NCBI GenBank assembly: GCA_018652265.1
Contig: JABICL010000004.1
Span: 1 to 49,803 of the forward strand
DNA from: Candidatus Peribacteria bacterium
Lineage (GTDB): Bacteria; Patescibacteriota; Gracilibacteria; Peribacterales; Peribacteraceae
DNA: 49,803 nt
Direction of reading: 5' to 3'
Part shown: positions 23,106 through 31,252 of the stretch, one piece after another
Numbering within the stretch: position 1 is the first letter of the stretch
How the letters are laid out: the number at the start of each line of letters is the position of its first letter
Program-made: the position numbers and the translations under genes
The notes under the pieces: generated by a model
Database searches by the model: none
What the model was told of the DNA's origin: nothing
Seen by the model: the letters and a program-made list of their open reading frames with translations, nothing else

Positions 23106-24773
23106 ATGGGAATAGAGTGCAAAAACTGCGGCACAGAGTTTGAGATTACAAATGAGGATCTTGCATTCCTCGATAAGCTTTCTCCTGTCTTCAATGGAGA
23201 AAAGAAACTACTTCCTCCACCTACAGAATGCCCGCCATGCAGACAAATGCGACGTATGAGCTTTCGTAATGAGCGCATGCTCCATGAAAGGAAATGTGAT
23301 GTAACAGGAAAAGATATTATCTCTGTTCATGCTTCCGATTCGCCATTCACGATATGCGAGAAGAACCACTGGTACAGCGACAAATTCGATCCACTTGTAT
23401 ATGGACGCAAGTATGACTTTAGCAGACCATTTTTTGATCAGTTTGCAGATCTAGAACGCAGCATGCCATTGCCTTCACTTAGAGTAGAGAAATCAGAGAA
23501 CTGTGAGTACAACAACGACGTACGTGATTGTAACAATTGTTACATATGTGCACGTACGCACATGTCACAAAATCTTCTATATACCTATCGTGGAAACAAA
23601 TCTTCAGATTCTGTCGATTGCATGCAAATCACAAAATGTGAGTCTCTATATGAATGCACTGAATGTGTAAGTTGCTATAACAGCAAGTATCTCTTTTTTT
23701 GCAGCGAGTGCAGCGATTCTGCGTTCCTCTTGGATTGCAGAAACTGCACAAATTGTTTTATGTGTACGAATCTGCGCAACAAAAAGTATTATTTTCTCAA
23801 CGAAAAACTTACAAAGGAAAAATATGAGGAAAAGCTTGTAGAATTTGATTTTGGTTCACACCATATGGTTCGTAAGGCATATAAGATGTATGCAGACATT
23901 AGGAAGAAAACTATAGGACGTGATTTGATGATTATCAATTCAGAAAATTGCTCTGGCGATAATTTGTTTGAATGTAAAAACTGCGCACTGTGTTTCAGCG
24001 CACAACAATCCGAGAACAATCGACATCTGTGGGACGTAAAACTTTTTCATGATTCTATGGATGCTTATAGTGGTGGACGCAATGCTGAGCTTATTTACTT
24101 TACAACCGCAGCTGCAGGTTCACATAACGTGCAATTCTGCTTACGTAGCTCTAATTCGTACAATGTGTGTTACTCCTTCTTCATTAATTCCTCTAACGAT
24201 ATTTTTGGAAGTATTGGGCTGAAACATGAGAAGTACTGCATATTAAATAAGCAGTATACAAAAGAAGAATATGAAGAAATGATTCCAAAAATAATTGAGC
24301 ATATGAAGGACACAGGAGAATGGGGAGAGTTCTTTCCTGCAAATATTTCTCCATTTACCTATAACGAAACAGTTGCACAAGAGTATTTTCCATTGAGCAA
24401 AGAAGAAGCGATAAGCAAAGGTTATCGTTGGCACGATCGTGATCCAAAGAACTATCAAAAGCAAACATACAAAATTCCAAATTGTATCGACGATGTGCAG
24501 GATGAAATCACAGAATCTATTCTCTCCTGCGTACAATGCAAAAAAAATTACAAGATTGTTCCGCAGGAATTATCTTTCTATCGTAAACATCGTATTCCAA
24601 TTCCACACTTCTGCCATGATTGCCGCCATATGGTGCGTTTCTCAATCAGAAATCCACAAAAGCTTCGTAGAGACAAATGTAAAAAGTGTGAGAAGAGCAT
24701 TATGACTACTTTTACAGATGACACAGAAATGCAGATTTATTGTGAATCCTGCTATCTTGACGAGGTATATTAA
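23106..24773 (+). CDS. Cysteine-rich multi-zinc-ribbon protein, paralogue 4
   Basis: 555 residues from the ATG at 23106 (MGIECKNCGTEF). Domain order is as in the other copies, but details differ. The N-terminal ribbon has CPPCRQMRRMSFRN, and the first internal module is degenerate (FMCTNLRNKKY). The second has lost its cysteines (FGSIGLKHEKY), as has much of the later middle region. The C-terminal module is in contrast the most complete of the four: CVQC, CHDC (where the others have HPDE), CKKC and CESC, i.e. four intact C-x2-C knuckles. It probably represents the ancestral form of that module. Last of the cluster, followed by the convergent L9 gene. Confidence 0.8.
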   Translation: MGIECKNCGTEFEITNEDLAFLDKLSPVFNGEKKLLPPPTECPPCRQMRRMSFRNERMLHERKCDVTGKDIISVHASDSPFTICEKNHWYSDKFDPLVYGRKYDFSRPFFDQFADLERSMPLPSLRVEKSENCEYNNDVRDCNNCYICARTHMSQNLLYTYRGNKSSDSVDCMQITKCESLYECTECVSCYNSKYLFFCSECSDSAFLLDCRNCTNCFMCTNLRNKKYYFLNEKLTKEKYEEKLVEFDFGSHHMVRKAYKMYADIRKKTIGRDLMIINSENCSGDNLFECKNCALCFSAQQSENNRHLWDVKLFHDSMDAYSGGRNAELIYFTTAAAGSHNVQFCLRSSNSYNVCYSFFINSSNDIFGSIGLKHEKYCILNKQYTKEEYEEMIPKIIEHMKDTGEWGEFFPANISPFTYNETVAQEYFPLSKEEAISKGYRWHDRDPKNYQKQTYKIPNCIDDVQDEITESILSCVQCKKNYKIVPQELSFYRKHRIPIPHFCHDCRHMVRFSIRNPQKLRRDKCKKCEKSIMTTFTDDTEMQIYCESCYLDEVY

Positions 24774-24852
24774 AAAACGATCAAGATAATAATGTCTCGC
24801 ATGATTTATCCTGAGCGATGAGCGCAATGAGGAATTGAATGGGCGAGCCTTG

Positions 24853-25299
24853 TTATTCTGCAACAACCTCAACCTTTACATCCGCTTCCTGACCATCTGC
24901 CAATTTAATTCTAGCAGTGTGAGAACCAGTGCTTTTGATAGCTTCCTCTATAGTTACGTTTACTTCTGGGATTTCTACGCTAAGTTGTTCAGATAATGCT
25001 TCTGAAATTTCATTTTCGGAGATTGCTGCGTAAAGCTTGCCAGTCTTACTTGCTTTCTTTGTGAAGGTGATTGCAGCGTCTTGAAGTACTCCTGCAGCGC
25101 TGCGAGATAGCTCTACTTCGTGCTGTCTCTCTTCTGCACGGTTTCTAATTTGCTCAGCGTATCTTCTTCTTACAGTTGGAGTAGCGATAAGAGCTCTTCT
25201 ACGTGGAAGTAGATTATTTAGAGCAAAGCCATTTTTTACGACTATGATGTCGTTTTTTTGGCCAACGCCTGGGATGTCTTCTAGTAATAAGAGTTCCAT
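24853..25299 (-). CDS. rplI: Ribosomal protein L9
   Basis: A 148-residue two-domain 50S protein. The N-terminal 23S rRNA-binding domain begins MELLLLEDIPGVGQKNDIIV and continues VKNGFALNNLLPRRRAL, matching the L9 signature (G-x2-G-x4-V-x2-G-[FY]-x2-N-[FY]-L-x-P-x2). A central helix with QIRNRAEERQ leads to a C-terminal domain ending in ADVKVEVVAE. The start is set at MELLLL, one ATG downstream of an alternative at 25305. L9 is reported missing from several CPR lineages, so its presence is useful for placing the organism. Confidence 0.93.
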   Translation of the reverse strand: MELLLLEDIPGVGQKNDIIVVKNGFALNNLLPRRRALIATPTVRRRYAEQIRNRAEERQHEVELSRSAAGVLQDAAITFTKKASKTGKLYAAISENEISEALSEQLSVEIPEVNVTIEEAIKSTGSHTARIKLADGQEADVKVEVVAE

Positions 25300-25404
25300 A
25301 ATCAACTGTTTTATACGCGCTTCAAAAACTGAGCAGCCGGGGCAGTCTAAGCATTCGATGGCTTCTAGTCAATGAGACATTACTTTTTTGTATAAATTTT
25401 GTGT

Positions 25405-27612
25405 TCAGAAAAGCTTAATTAGCCAAGGAAAGAAGCTAAACCACGATTTACCAGCTCTAAACGATCTTTTCTCCTTTATGAACCATCTGTGAACACTCAG
25501 GAATCGGTCAGAATGCAGAGAAGGCTTCCCTAGGTCTACTCCTAGCATCTTATTGCTGATTGCAAACACGTATGTAGGGGAATACAGGACTACAGCTGGG
25601 ATTTCCTCGCTAAATACCTCTCGAAGCTGAGATAGAGCACTCTTTCTGAGGTCAGGATTATGAGTTTCTCTTATTTGTTCAAGTAGTGCATCTGTACGGA
25701 AATCAGTGAATTGAGAAAGGTTATTGGCGTCCAATTTTATTCCCAGGCTCTCGCCTTCTTCCTCTATTTCTTCCAGGGATTGAACTTGGCTACTGTGCCA
25801 GTAAGGATAGCTATCCAGATTATCAAGCAGAGGCTGTCCGAAGATTAAAACATCATATTTTCTATTGATTACCTTTTCTTCGAACTTGGATCTATCTTCT
25901 ATAATTTCTACTTCTGTATCTACACCTATTTCTCTCCACTGCTGCGATATTTTTTCTGCCACTTTGGGATATGTAGGTGGACGAGCGCTTGTAAGAATAT
26001 GCAGCTTAAGAGGTGTTCCATTTTCTCTTATTCTTATTCCTTGTAATTCGTCTTCTTTTTTCATTCTTATAATCCCTTCATCTATTACAAGATCAGATAC
26101 TGATATTCCTGAACCTGAGCCTTTTGATTCTTCGAACATTGTGAGTATCTTTTCTTCTTCTCTTAATCTCATGAAGTCATTTTTATTTGTGCTTCTTGTC
26201 AGAATAAAAGTATCTAAAATATCGCCACCACTTTCTGTGAGCTGCACCCAATTTTCTCCAGGCAAAATACTTCCAGTGCTTCCATCTGTTGGTATAGATA
26301 CAGTCCAGCTTCCTGTATCTGTTTTTGTAACTGATACGTTATTCAAGAAAAGATGTTCACTAGATGCTGCAGCATAAGATCCCGTAACAGTAAGTTGTGC
26401 TCCCGTGTCTAGTAATACGATTGATTGTGGAGGATGAAGATTCCCTGTGACATTCTTTGCTGAATTTATTTGCAGATGTTGCAAGCGAACTTTTTCTGGA
26501 AGATGCCAATCTGATTCATATAAAGCTCCTTGAGCTGCTTCTGGTTCAAACTGATACTTCCAATCTTCTTGAGCAAATTCTAGAAGGGGAGTGTCTACTA
26601 TTACCTGCTCATCTATATCATCTATTATATTTTTCTTGTTTATAGATTTCTGCAGAGCAAGTCGTAGAGTGTTATCAGATAGAAGCTCGCTCTTCATGTT
26701 GAAAAACAGTGCTACGTACTGCGGAAGAGAATAATAAAAAGTATGATATCTGTTTGGGATTATTGCTCTACCTTCTTCGTCGCGTGGTACATGTCTAACT
26801 CCGTCTAAGTTTCTTAGATCAGAGAGTAGTGATGCATAATCAGGAAATGCACGAAATACAACTCTATCTATATATGGTGGAGAACCATAAAAATCATCGA
26901 AGTGCTCTAGTGTTACTTCTGTAGAAAGTTCAGTCTCTACCATACTTCTAAATTTGTATGGACCGGATCCTATAGGCATCAAGTTAAATCCAAGTGCTTC
27001 TGGAAGTCTTTCTGGAGGAATATTTTCCAAGTGATGCATAGGAAGTATTCCGAGTGTTAAATTGCTTTTGAAAAAGTAATAAGGTTTCTCGAGTTTAAAT
27101 TGAACTGTCCTATCATCTATTTTTTCTATCTCTACTCCACGGAAGTTTTTCTGGAGTATAGGATTTGGAAATCCGTGCTCTTTTATAATTTGATATGTAA
27201 AAACTATGTCATCGGATGTTACTGGCCTTGGAGTTTCTTCTGTAGAGTCATGCCAGAAAATATCTTCACGTAGTGTTGCTGTATATATGTGATTCCCACC
27301 AGAGATTTTTATAGTGGCCATATCGTCTTCTACGTTTCCTGTGAATGGGTTGTATCTTTGTAATCCAGAAAATACTAATGATGTAATATCTCTGTTTACA
27401 TCGTTCTCTACAGTGAACCAAGGATTAAGCATTCTTATGGTTCCTACAGATCCTTCTATATATGTTCCACCTCTCTTTGGTGCGCTATCTGTATTTTCTA
27501 AATAGAACTGCCTGAGCAGCATTGTCATGCTTGCAACCAGTAGAAGAGAAAAGCATCCGACGACCCACTTTTCCCATAACTTCATTGCCCGGAAAGTACG
27601 AAGAAGATCCAC
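25405..27612 (-). CDS. ABC transporter solute-binding protein, family 5 (OppA/DppA-like)
   Basis: A 735-residue extracytoplasmic peptide/oligosaccharide-binding protein with an N-terminal membrane anchor (about 17-37, VVGCFSLLLVASMTMLL) and no lipobox cysteine. Family-5 features include GTYIEGSVGTIRMLNPWF, DIFWHDSTEETPRPVTSDDIVFTYQ (split here), MPIGSGPYKF, the VRLALQKSINKKNI-like segment and DRFLSVHRWF near the end. Around residues 360-470 an extra beta-rich domain interrupts the fold (QSIVLLDTGAQLTVTG; LFLNNVSVTKTD; GENWVQLTESGG), resembling an Ig-like or big-type sandwich. No permease or ATPase gene is adjacent. The gene follows secG by 31 bp. Confidence 0.85.
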   Translation of the reverse strand: MDLLRTFRAMKLWEKWVVGCFSLLLVASMTMLLRQFYLENTDSAPKRGGTYIEGSVGTIRMLNPWFTVENDVNRDITSLVFSGLQRYNPFTGNVEDDMATIKISGGNHIYTATLREDIFWHDSTEETPRPVTSDDIVFTYQIIKEHGFPNPILQKNFRGVEIEKIDDRTVQFKLEKPYYFFKSNLTLGILPMHHLENIPPERLPEALGFNLMPIGSGPYKFRSMVETELSTEVTLEHFDDFYGSPPYIDRVVFRAFPDYASLLSDLRNLDGVRHVPRDEEGRAIIPNRYHTFYYSLPQYVALFFNMKSELLSDNTLRLALQKSINKKNIIDDIDEQVIVDTPLLEFAQEDWKYQFEPEAAQGALYESDWHLPEKVRLQHLQINSAKNVTGNLHPPQSIVLLDTGAQLTVTGSYAAASSEHLFLNNVSVTKTDTGSWTVSIPTDGSTGSILPGENWVQLTESGGDILDTFILTRSTNKNDFMRLREEEKILTMFEESKGSGSGISVSDLVIDEGIIRMKKEDELQGIRIRENGTPLKLHILTSARPPTYPKVAEKISQQWREIGVDTEVEIIEDRSKFEEKVINRKYDVLIFGQPLLDNLDSYPYWHSSQVQSLEEIEEEGESLGIKLDANNLSQFTDFRTDALLEQIRETHNPDLRKSALSQLREVFSEEIPAVVLYSPTYVFAISNKMLGVDLGKPSLHSDRFLSVHRWFIKEKRSFRAGKSWFSFFPWLIKLF

Positions 27613-27643
27613 GATGACAGATTCTACCTTATCTTTAGATTAA

Positions 27644-27850
27644 CTAAACGTATAATCTTATTATTCCTAGCGCAAAGAAAGCGACAGAAAGCCAGGTTGT
27701 TGCCTTGAAAATCACAGCCTCTCCGCCTCTACGTTGAACAACTGTAGCACCTGTGCCACCAAAAGTTGCAGATAGCCCAGATGTTCTCTGTTGAAGCATT
27801 ATTGATAAAGACAGTAGTATTGCGATGATTACGTGTAGTGTTGATAGCAT
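27644..27850 (-). CDS. secG: Preprotein translocase subunit SecG
   Basis: A 68-residue membrane protein with two helices (about 2-20 and 46-66) joined by the characteristic glycine-rich loop: LQQRTSGLSATFGGTGATVV followed by QRRGGEA. SecG assists the SecYEG channel in protein export. Length and topology fit the family. Located 31 bp upstream of the solute-binding protein gene on the same strand, so the two may be co-transcribed. Confidence 0.85.
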   Translation of the reverse strand: MLSTLHVIIAILLSLSIMLQQRTSGLSATFGGTGATVVQRRGGEAVIFKATTWLSVAFFALGIIRLYV

Positions 27851-27942
27851 TTCGAAGGGGATTATAGCATGAGGATTCTGATAATTGCCTAAAAATAAAT
27901 GCGATTCGATTTCTTGCTTTTTCGCAAGCTAGTGCTAAGTTT

Positions 27943-28335
27943 TTGGCTATGATCCAAGATGGACGTAGAATTGTTGATGCAGAAAGGTGGCTTATTGAAG
28001 ATGTTTATGGTGCGGAACATGAAGAGGCTAATAATGGTTTAATAATGTCATTATTGGATGGGGGTATTGTTATAAGTTTTATTGAAAACTACATAGATGG
28101 TGGAGATAGAGAATATATGCGTAAACTTCTAGATCGTTTGTTTTACGAAGAAGGTCATGATAGCGTTTCTATAAATATGTCTGGAATGGTAAATGTTGAA
28201 TCTGGATTTTTTGGTATGTTGGATGAATGGAGAGGTAGGGGGCGTGAAGTGCATTTGTTGCATCCATCTGAATTTGTGAGGGGAATAATGAGTACTAAGG
28301 CAAGGATTGAGAAAGATCTGAAAGACGGAGTCTAA
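27943..28335 (+). CDS. STAS-like domain protein (130 aa)
   Basis: A 130-residue soluble protein. From residue 40 the pattern GIVISFIENYIDG, a helix, SVSINMSGMVNVESGFFGML and GREVHLLHPSEFVRGIM follows the order of strands and helices in STAS domains (anti-sigma antagonists such as SpoIIAA). The serine in VNVESGFFGML sits where the phosphorylated serine usually lies. No partner kinase or anti-sigma gene is near. The next gene starts 6 bp downstream. The resemblance is moderate and based on pattern only. Confidence 0.5.
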   Translation: MAMIQDGRRIVDAERWLIEDVYGAEHEEANNGLIMSLLDGGIVISFIENYIDGGDREYMRKLLDRLFYEEGHDSVSINMSGMVNVESGFFGMLDEWRGRGREVHLLHPSEFVRGIMSTKARIEKDLKDGV

Positions 28336-28341
28336 AGTTGA

Positions 28342-28899
28342 TTGTCGTATGTGCGCGGTGCTACCATCACCCTCCTATTTACATTTTTCACATTCTTAAT
28401 TATGTCTGAAGCAGAATCACAAACGGATAAGCTAATCTTGGATCCTGAGGAATATTCGGATGAAGGAGGGCAGTGTAATACTTTAAGAGAGTTTTTACAG
28501 CACGATAAAACAAAGCAGGCGCGTAGAATTTATTGCAGAGTTTCTAATTCAAGAACTACCATGAAAGATATTTTGAATGGCAATGTAAGTATCAGAGATG
28601 TTGAAGATGCAATTAAAGCTCGTATTGAATTATCCAATGGTCCTACATATGATGAGCTTATCGGAAGGTTAGATGACGCAGAAAAGGCAATTGGTTTTTA
28701 TAATGAATTAGTTGCAGCAGGTAAGCAAAGAGCAGCAAGTGCGTTGCTAGATGCCCAATGGGAAAATATGCAGAATCTATGTTCTTTGATGATTGAGAAG
28801 CTTGACGAAGATATGCTGATATCTGGATTACAACATGTGGTTTCTACTGAAGTTGTGGAAGATGCTCCAGAAGATGAAAGTGCTGAAGATGGTGAATAG
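28342..28899 (+). CDS. Exported hypothetical protein (185 aa)
   Basis: Starts with TTG (28342) or GTG (28351), 6 bp after the preceding gene. Residues 4-20 (ATITLLFTFFTFLIM) form a signal peptide or anchor. The mature part is helical and charged with two cysteines (QCNTLREFL; RIYCRVSNS), which could form a disulfide, and a third in NLCSLMIEKL. The tail is very acidic (EDAPEDESAEDGE). No family recognised. It is followed by palindromic sequence and the convergent tRNA-Val. Confidence 0.55.
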   Translation: MSYVRGATITLLFTFFTFLIMSEAESQTDKLILDPEEYSDEGGQCNTLREFLQHDKTKQARRIYCRVSNSRTTMKDILNGNVSIRDVEDAIKARIELSNGPTYDELIGRLDDAEKAIGFYNELVAAGKQRAASALLDAQWENMQNLCSLMIEKLDEDMLISGLQHVVSTEVVEDAPEDESAEDGE

Positions 28900-28910
28900 T
28901 AGTACTTCTA

Positions 28911-28938
28911 GTCCTCCTTCGCTAAAGCTTCGGAGGAC
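28911..28938. terminator. Hairpin between the exported protein gene and tRNA-Val
   Basis: GTCCTCC-TTCG...CTTC-GGAGGAC forms a strong stem 11 bp after the preceding stop. It lies between converging genes and probably terminates one or both; there is no U-run. A further GCAGAC...GTCTGC palindrome follows at about 28974-28995. Confidence 0.45.
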
Positions 28939-29004
28939 ACAGTATCTTGCGACTCAAACTTCGTACGCCTACCGGCAGACTTGTTTTCGTCTGCAATTCA
29001 ACTG

Positions 29005-29081
29005 TGGTGGGCAATACTGGATTCGAACCAGTGACCTCCTCGATGTCAACGAGACGCTCTAACCAGCTGAGCTAATTGCCC
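29005..29081 (-). tRNA. tRNA-Val (anticodon GAC)
   Basis: Minus-strand cloverleaf of 77 nt: acceptor GGGCAAT/ATTGCCC, D-stem GCTC/GAGC, anticodon loop TTGACAT with anticodon GAC, T-arm ACTGG-TTCGAAT-CCAGT, and encoded CCA. Its 5' side abuts the foreign-looking islet that begins at about 29090. Confidence 0.95.
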
Positions 29082-29089
29082 GTTTCGCG

Positions 29090-29570
29090 CATTCTATCAC
29101 ATTACAGTCATAGAACTACTCATGGTCATTGATTGACAAATAATCCAAAAATCTACATAATCCGCCTCCTGTCTGAGCTCTCTGTGAAATATAAGAGAAC
29201 ATGGTTTAGGTGGGATTAGCTCTTTGACAGTATTGTGATTGATTAAAATTTACTGATATTGGTGCTTTGGATATTTTTCTAGTATCTAGTGTGCCAATAT
29301 CAGAATGGTTTACTTAGTTCGGATGTTCCGGACGCCACCCTTGTTTTTAGGAATCTGTAGCACAAATCAAACATTCTAATAGAAAGGAAAAAATAAGAAT
29401 GATTTGATTGGTAGCGAGAGATCTTGAATGGGATTTCTGTGCGTGAGTCCAATGCGCAAGGATTCACAGTTGGATCTTCTTGGCATCTAATGTTAGGTGT
29501 CTTGTTTAATCTTGTTCAGGTTTCGGGAGCTGATTCTTCCTGATGCCTTTGTTTGTGAGGAGATGAATCA
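29090..29570 (+). promoter_or_regulatory. Long untranslated leader of the islet oxidoreductase gene
   Basis: These 480 bases contain no supportable gene. They carry AGCTCTTTGACA (about 29219-29230), an inverted repeat with 10-bp arms CTGATATTGG and CCAATATCAG (about 29254-29304), and a GTTCGGATGTTCCGGAC palindrome. A good Shine-Dalgarno GAGGAG precedes the start codon at 29571. The same AGCTCTTTGACA occurs about 340 bp before the second islet gene. The layout suggests a promoter followed by a structured leader, but I recognise no known riboswitch. Confidence 0.45.
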
Positions 29571-30713
29571 ATGAGAGGTACTGCGATAGTTGGTGCTGGC
29601 TTTGCTGCCGGCATGCATGTAGAAGCCTTGAAGCGTTTGGGCTACCACATTACAGGCGTGCTCGGCTGTGATGATGCCGAGTCGGAATCGTTCCGAGCAG
29701 CTCACGGTCTTCCAAAGGCCTATAAGAGTTACCAAGAAGTACTCGATGACACTGATGTCATCGCGGTTCACATCGTAACGCCGAACAGGTTGCATTTCGA
29801 TATGTGCAAGCGGGCTCTTGAAGCCGGCAAGCACGTGATCTGCGAGAAACCACTTGCCATGACGTCTGCGGAGTCCAAGGAGTTGGTAGAGATCGCAGAG
29901 AAATCTGATCTGGTTGCGGCGGTGTTCTACCAGACACGGTTCTATCCGTTGAATCTGGAAGCAAAAGACATTCGTGAGCGTGGTGATCTCGGAAATGTGT
30001 ACTCTGTCAATGGCAGCTTTGTGCAGGATTGGTTGTTCTACGATACCGATTACAACTGGCGCGTGCTTTCTGAAGAAGGTGGCAAGCTTCGTGCAATCGC
30101 CGACATCGGTACGCATTGGATCGATCTGATCCTAAATATCACGGGCCTCGAGGTTCAGCACGTGTTTGCTGATCTGAGAACCGTGCACAATGCGCGCAAT
30201 CGGCCTACCGGTGAAGTCGAAACTTTCACTACAGAATCGGATGACGATATTGAACGAGAATCGATCGACATTGAAACTGAGGACCAGGGCGTCGTATTGT
30301 TCAAGTTCAAAGGTGGTGCGCAAGGTGTTTTGTGGGTCTCACAGGTTACTGCGGGTGTCAAATGCGCAGAGCGCTACGAAATCGCGGGATCCAATTGCTC
30401 GTTGTCTTGGAACAGTAAAAATCCAAATAATCTGCACATTGGTCATCGTGATCGTGCGAACGAAGTTCTGATACGCGATCCGTCGCTGATGTCAGATGCT
30501 GCGAGTGCCCACACAACATATCCGGGTGACCATAATGAAGGCTTTCCGGACGCCTTCAAGCATTGCGTGAAGGAGGTATACGATGCCATCGAGGCTGGTT
30601 CGGATGATGATGTCGTGAGGCAATTTGCGACGTTTGCCGACGCTCATCACGAGATCGTCCTCTGCGAGAAAATCCTCCAGAGTGCGGCAACGAAACGATG
30701 GGTCGTTATCTGA
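29571..30713 (+). CDS. Gfo/Idh/MocA-family oxidoreductase
   Basis: A 380-residue NAD(P)-dependent sugar dehydrogenase. The Rossmann loop IVGAGFAAGMH is at residues 6-16, followed by the family signature ICEKPLAMT with the catalytic lysine near residue 95. The second domain carries GGKLRAIADIGTHWIDL with conserved Asp and His, as in glucose-fructose oxidoreductase-like enzymes, and DHNEGFPDAFKH near the C-terminus. The substrate is probably a sugar or sugar acid. Base composition is clearly GC-richer than the surrounding genes and a Shine-Dalgarno is present, both unlike the rest of the window. It precedes a xylose-isomerase-like gene, suggesting a transferred sugar-conversion module. Confidence 0.92.
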   Translation: MRGTAIVGAGFAAGMHVEALKRLGYHITGVLGCDDAESESFRAAHGLPKAYKSYQEVLDDTDVIAVHIVTPNRLHFDMCKRALEAGKHVICEKPLAMTSAESKELVEIAEKSDLVAAVFYQTRFYPLNLEAKDIRERGDLGNVYSVNGSFVQDWLFYDTDYNWRVLSEEGGKLRAIADIGTHWIDLILNITGLEVQHVFADLRTVHNARNRPTGEVETFTTESDDDIERESIDIETEDQGVVLFKFKGGAQGVLWVSQVTAGVKCAERYEIAGSNCSLSWNSKNPNNLHIGHRDRANEVLIRDPSLMSDAASAHTTYPGDHNEGFPDAFKHCVKEVYDAIEAGSDDDVVRQFATFADAHHEIVLCEKILQSAATKRWVVI

Positions 30714-30794
30714 AACGGCCATGCTGATGTCAATCGCAAATCCTCAGCTACTCCTGAAGTGGTTGAGGAGAATCTGTCAAAACTAGGAGCTGAA

Positions 30795-30826
30795 GCCCGG
30801 TCTCGCGAGAGACCGGGTGTTTTATG
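30795..30826 (+). terminator. Rho-independent terminator after the oxidoreductase gene
   Basis: A perfect 9-bp stem CCCGGTCTC / GAGACCGGG with a GC-only loop is followed by TGTTTTAT. It ends transcription about 80 bp after the oxidoreductase stop, which means the downstream isomerase-like gene needs its own promoter. Confidence 0.85.
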
Positions 30827-31252
30827 TGTTGACAAAATTTCCTGTGAGAATAGAGTTTCTTTCCTGGATTTTGATTCTTGATTGTCAGATTGGATCTGAT
30901 TTTTTGAGTGTGAAATCTGGGAGAGCTCTTTGACACGATAGATAACGGTAGGCTCGTTGTGGAAATGCGGTATCGATTACGAAGATGCCTTATATTTCTG
31001 TTGCAATCTGTACGACAGTAGCGTGATGGGTATCATATATGCAGTATCTACCATGCTACTGTTGCTGTAGTAGAGCTTCTTAAAGTCTTTATAGGAAACT
31101 GTGTTGGTTTTCTGGACTGGTGAAAGAGTATACGAAGTAGAAATTGAATTCCAAGACGGCAGGGAGAAAAAATGGGCCGAGGGAATGAAATTTCTAGCGC
31201 ATAGATAGTATTCATGCGCAAATGTTAATCGATTCTATCAGGAGAATGTTAC
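30827..31252 (+). promoter_or_regulatory. Long untranslated leader of the xylose-isomerase-like gene
   Basis: No gene is supportable here. Features are GAGCTCTTTGACA (about 30923-30935), matching the motif in the other islet leader, a TTGACA at 30829, and an inverted repeat CAGTAGCgTGatgGGTA / TACCATGCTACTG (about 31015-31062). A Shine-Dalgarno AGGAGA precedes the ATG at 31253. The similar placement of motif, palindrome and start in both leaders argues for shared regulation. Confidence 0.45.

Noticed and set aside
29005-29100. tRNA-Val as an integration site with flanking att duplication for the islet
   Set aside because: The islet lies at the 5' side of the tRNA and I find no duplicated tRNA 3' segment near 32.5 kb, nor an integrase gene.
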